Both the position numbers and the translations under genes were made by a program. A stretch of 64,000 bases of DNA from Duganella alba (lineage in GTDB: Bacteria; Pseudomonadota; Gammaproteobacteria; Burkholderiales; Burkholderiaceae_D), in NCBI RefSeq assembly GCF_009674495.1, contig NZ_WKJN01000021.1, positions 45,788-109,787 of the forward strand, in the 5' to 3' direction. Shown here piece after piece: positions 61,981 through 64,000 of the stretch. A model generated the notes under the pieces. The model was not told the DNA's origin. It did no database searches and was given only the letters and a program-made list of their open reading frames with translations. How positions within the stretch are numbered: the first letter of the stretch is position 1; the number at the start of each line of letters is the position of its first letter.

Positions 61981-62904
61981 CTAATCTTCGCGTTGCAGCG
62001 AGATGACGCCGGGCACCGTGGCCGGCGTGGAGCAGGGCTCTTCGTCGAAGGCGATGTCGCCCAGCGGGTTGGCGACGCCGTCGGCCTTGATGTCCTTGAA
62101 GCCGAACAGGTCGCGGTCCATCAGGTGCGACGGCACCACGGTCGACAGCGACGAGAAGATGTTTTCCACGCGGCCCGGGAATTTCTTTTCCCAGTCGCGC
62201 ATCATGGCCTTGATCTGCTTGCGCTGCAGGTTTTCCTGCGAGCCGCACAGGTCGCACGGGATGATCGGGAAGCCTTTGACTTCGGCGTAGCGCTCGGTGT
62301 CTTCTTCCTTCACGTAGGCCAGCGGGCGGATCACCATGTGCTTGCCGTCGTCCGACACCAGCTTGGCCGGCATGCCCTTGATTTTCCCGCCGAAGAACAT
62401 GTTCAGGAAGAAGGTCTCGAGGATGTCGTCGCGGTGGTGGCCCAGCGCGATCTTGTTGCAGCCCAGTTCATCGGCCACGCGGTACAGGATGCCGCGGCGC
62501 AGGCGCGAGCACAGCGAGCAGGTGGTCTTGCCTTCCGGGATCAGGCGCTTGACGATGCTGTAGGTGTCCTGGTTTTCGATGTGGTACGGCACGCCCAGCT
62601 TGTCCAGGTAGGCCGGCAGGATGTCGGCCGGGAAGTTCGGCTGCTTCTGGTCCAGGTTGACGGCGACGAGCTCGAAGTTGATCGGCGCACGCTCGCGCAA
62701 GGTCATCAGGATGTCCAGCAACGCATACGAGTCCTTGCCGCCGGACAGGCAGACCATCACCTTGTCGCCGTCCTCGATCATGTTGAAGTCGCCGATGGCC
62801 TGGCCGACCAGGCGGCACAGCCGCTTGTGCAGCTTGTTGTTCTCGTGGGCGATTTTTTCGGCGGATTTGACGCTCACGCCGGCGTTGTCGATGACTGCGT
62901 TCAT
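61981..62904 (-). CDS. ttcA: tRNA 2-thiocytidine(32) synthetase TtcA
   Basis: 307-residue Fe-S dependent tRNA thiolase modifying C32. PP-loop SGGKDSY (about residue 53), CxxC in CSLCSRLRR (about 130) and a third cysteine region in PCDLCGSQE, all needed for the 4Fe-4S cluster. ATG 62904 (MNAVIDNAGV) overlaps the folB stop (ATGA), so it is chosen over longer frames. The ttcA-folB-SDR order is normal in betaproteobacteria. Confidence 0.96.
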   Translation of the reverse strand: MNAVIDNAGVSVKSAEKIAHENNKLHKRLCRLVGQAIGDFNMIEDGDKVMVCLSGGKDSYALLDILMTLRERAPINFELVAVNLDQKQPNFPADILPAYLDKLGVPYHIENQDTYSIVKRLIPEGKTTCSLCSRLRRGILYRVADELGCNKIALGHHRDDILETFFLNMFFGGKIKGMPAKLVSDDGKHMVIRPLAYVKEEDTERYAEVKGFPIIPCDLCGSQENLQRKQIKAMMRDWEKKFPGRVENIFSSLSTVVPSHLMDRDLFGFKDIKADGVANPLGDIAFDEEPCSTPATVPGVISLQRED

Positions 62905-63299
62905 GCTGCTTCCTTGATTTTGAATACTTCCACGCCGACGCCTTCGCAGTCGGGATACACGTCCGGCTTCATGGTCGAGACGCGCGCGGCGCGCACGCTC
63001 GGGTGTTCCAGCATCGCGCGGACGATGTCGTCGCACAGCGTTTCCTGCAGCTGCACGTGGCCGCGCGCCATGCGCCTGGCGATGGTGTCGCGCATGAAGT
63101 CGTAGTCCACCACTTCCTCCAGCTGGTCGTGCGCCGGCGACGACAGCGCCAGCGGGATATACAGGTCGACGTTGATCAGCAGACGCTGCTCGCCTTTTTT
63201 CTCGAACTCGTAGACGCCGATGTTGATCATGACTTCGTAGTTGCGCAGGAACAGGCGGCGGCAGTCGTTCAGTTGCGGGTGGATCAGGGCGGACAGCAT
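62901..63299 (-). CDS. folB: Dihydroneopterin aldolase
   Basis: 132-residue FolB enzyme cleaving dihydroneopterin to 6-hydroxymethyl-dihydropterin in folate biosynthesis. The core NIGVYEFEKKGEQRLLINVDL and VVDYDFMRD are characteristic. It lies between the SDR gene and ttcA, with ATGA overlap to ttcA. AAGAAGG upstream on the minus strand is the likely ribosome site. Confidence 0.94.
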   Translation of the reverse strand: MLSALIHPQLNDCRRLFLRNYEVMINIGVYEFEKKGEQRLLINVDLYIPLALSSPAHDQLEEVVDYDFMRDTIARRMARGHVQLQETLCDDIVRAMLEHPSVRAARVSTMKPDVYPDCEGVGVEVFKIKEAA

Positions 63300-63324
63300 G
63301 GGAGGAACCTTCTTTCGGATTAAA

Positions 63325-64000
63325 TTATTTCGTCAAAAACATCACGTCGCGCGGCAGCGGCAGCAGATGCTGGCCGCCGTCGACCAGCAGCGTGGTGCCG
63401 GTCAGGGCGCGCGCCGACGCGGCGTAGACCACGCTGTCGGCGATGTCTTCTGGTGTGCTGGAACGGCCCAGCGGCGTTTGCTGGTGCGCGTTGGCGAAAC
63501 CGGCTTCGGTCTGGTCGCCGGACACCATGGTGATGCCCGGCGCGATGCCGACCACCCGCAGTGTCGGCGCCAGCTGCTGCGCCAGCATGGTGGTGGCGGT
63601 GTGCAGCGCAGCCTTGGACAGGGTGTACGACAAAAAATCAGGATTGAGATTGTACAGCTTCTGGTCCAGCAGATTGATGACGCAGGCCTGGGCGCCGGCC
63701 GGCGTGGCGGCGTGCAGCGCCTGCGCCAGCAGGATGGGCGCGGCGACGTTGGCGCGCATGTGGGCGTCGAGTTTATCGGAGCTGAAGTCGGCCGCGCTGT
63801 CGTAGTCGAACAGCGAGGCATTGTTGACCACGCAGTGCACGGCGCCCAGCGCGGCGACGGCGCGCGGCAACAATGCGCGCACGGCCGCTTCGTCGGCCAG
63901 CTCGCATTGCAGCGTGACGGCGCGCCGGCCCAACGCCGTGATCTCGGCGGCGACGGCGCGCGCCTCGGCCTCGGAGGCGCGGTAATGCACCGCCACGTCC
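63325..64000 (-). CDS. Short-chain dehydrogenase/reductase, N terminus outside the window
   Basis: The gene runs off the right edge; the visible 225 or so codons begin within the Rossmann fold (VAVHYRASEAEARAV) and contain the catalytic Tyr-x3-Lys (YTLSKAALH) and the NNAS element. The missing part is the initial glycine-rich motif. Proximity to folB suggests a FolM-type dihydromonapterin or pteridine reductase, and the family is otherwise broad, so the exact role is inference. Confidence 0.85.
   Translation of the reverse strand, partial: DVAVHYRASEAEARAVAAEITALGRRAVTLQCELADEAAVRALLPRAVAALGAVHCVVNNASLFDYDSAADFSSDKLDAHMRANVAAPILLAQALHAATPAGAQACVINLLDQKLYNLNPDFLSYTLSKAALHTATTMLAQQLAPTLRVVGIAPGITMVSGDQTEAGFANAHQQTPLGRSSTPEDIADSVVYAASARALTGTTLLVDGGQHLLPLPRDVMFLTK

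Overview
The window is a GC-rich (mostly around 65% by eye) chromosomal segment from a betaproteobacterium, most likely of the Oxalobacteraceae (Duganella/Massilia/Janthinobacterium type). This rests on the gene order hslVU-STAS protein-dksA-COG0523 GTPase-xerC, the metK / SAH-riboswitch-ahcY / DUF360 / metF methyl-cycle block, a Burkholderiales-type porin and a one-cysteine DksA. No tRNA, rRNA, CRISPR array, insertion sequence or prophage was seen. Gene density is high and most neighbours overlap by 1-11 bases.

Region 1 (1-12.9 kb): the 3' part of a type II secretion operon in the order gspG-H-I-J-K-L-M-N-D-E-F-C, followed by a patatin-type autotransporter (PlpD-like, type Vd). A textbook intrinsic terminator lies inside the signal-peptide codons of the patatin gene. 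Region 2 (12.9-17.1 kb): a leftward four-gene cluster (secreted aspartyl-protease-fold protein, esterase, small membrane protein, XRE regulator) with a perfect palindrome at its promoter, and two rightward paralogous outer-membrane proteins. Region 3 (17.1-25 kb): leftward housekeeping genes hslU, hslV, STAS protein, dksA, COG0523 GTPase, xerC, DUF484 and a porin. Region 4 (25.3-29.4 kb): a Sel1-repeat gene, then dapF and two lipid A acyltransferases.

Region 5 (29.4-34.9 kb): the activated-methyl cycle. metK has a leader with two mutually exclusive hairpins, one covering its start codon. ahcY is preceded by a clear SAH riboswitch, followed by a DUF360 membrane protein and metF. An A/T-richer gene for a two-helix SLATT-like membrane protein, plus a 23-codon proline-rich reading frame, sits on the opposite strand between metK and ahcY. 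Region 6 (34.3-39.7 kb): 5-formyl-THF cyclo-ligase, soluble lytic transglycosylase, GST, tRNA CCA-transferase and a GNAT enzyme.

Region 7 (39.7-47.5 kb) is the most interesting block, seven or eight tightly coupled genes: a CPBP/glutamic-type intramembrane protease; its probable single substrate, a cytochrome c fused to five beta-sandwich repeats and ending in a JDVT-CTERM-like sorting tail; a TlpA thioredoxin; a DUF4266 lipoprotein ending GGGGCGCN; a DUF3570 protein with two FMN-attachment-like motifs; ApbE flavin transferase; DsbD; and an outer-membrane protein. I read it as an extracytoplasmic redox system combining heme, covalent flavin, thiol exchange and dedicated surface sorting.

Region 8 (47.5-64 kb): an Lrp-type regulator divergent from 4-hydroxyphenylpyruvate dioxygenase and a large indolepyruvate ferredoxin oxidoreductase (aromatic amino-acid catabolism), a TonB-dependent receptor, an MFS exporter with divergent LysR regulator, an S41 lipoprotein protease, an M14 carboxypeptidase, a small unknown protein, and the ttcA-folB-SDR cluster that runs off the right edge.
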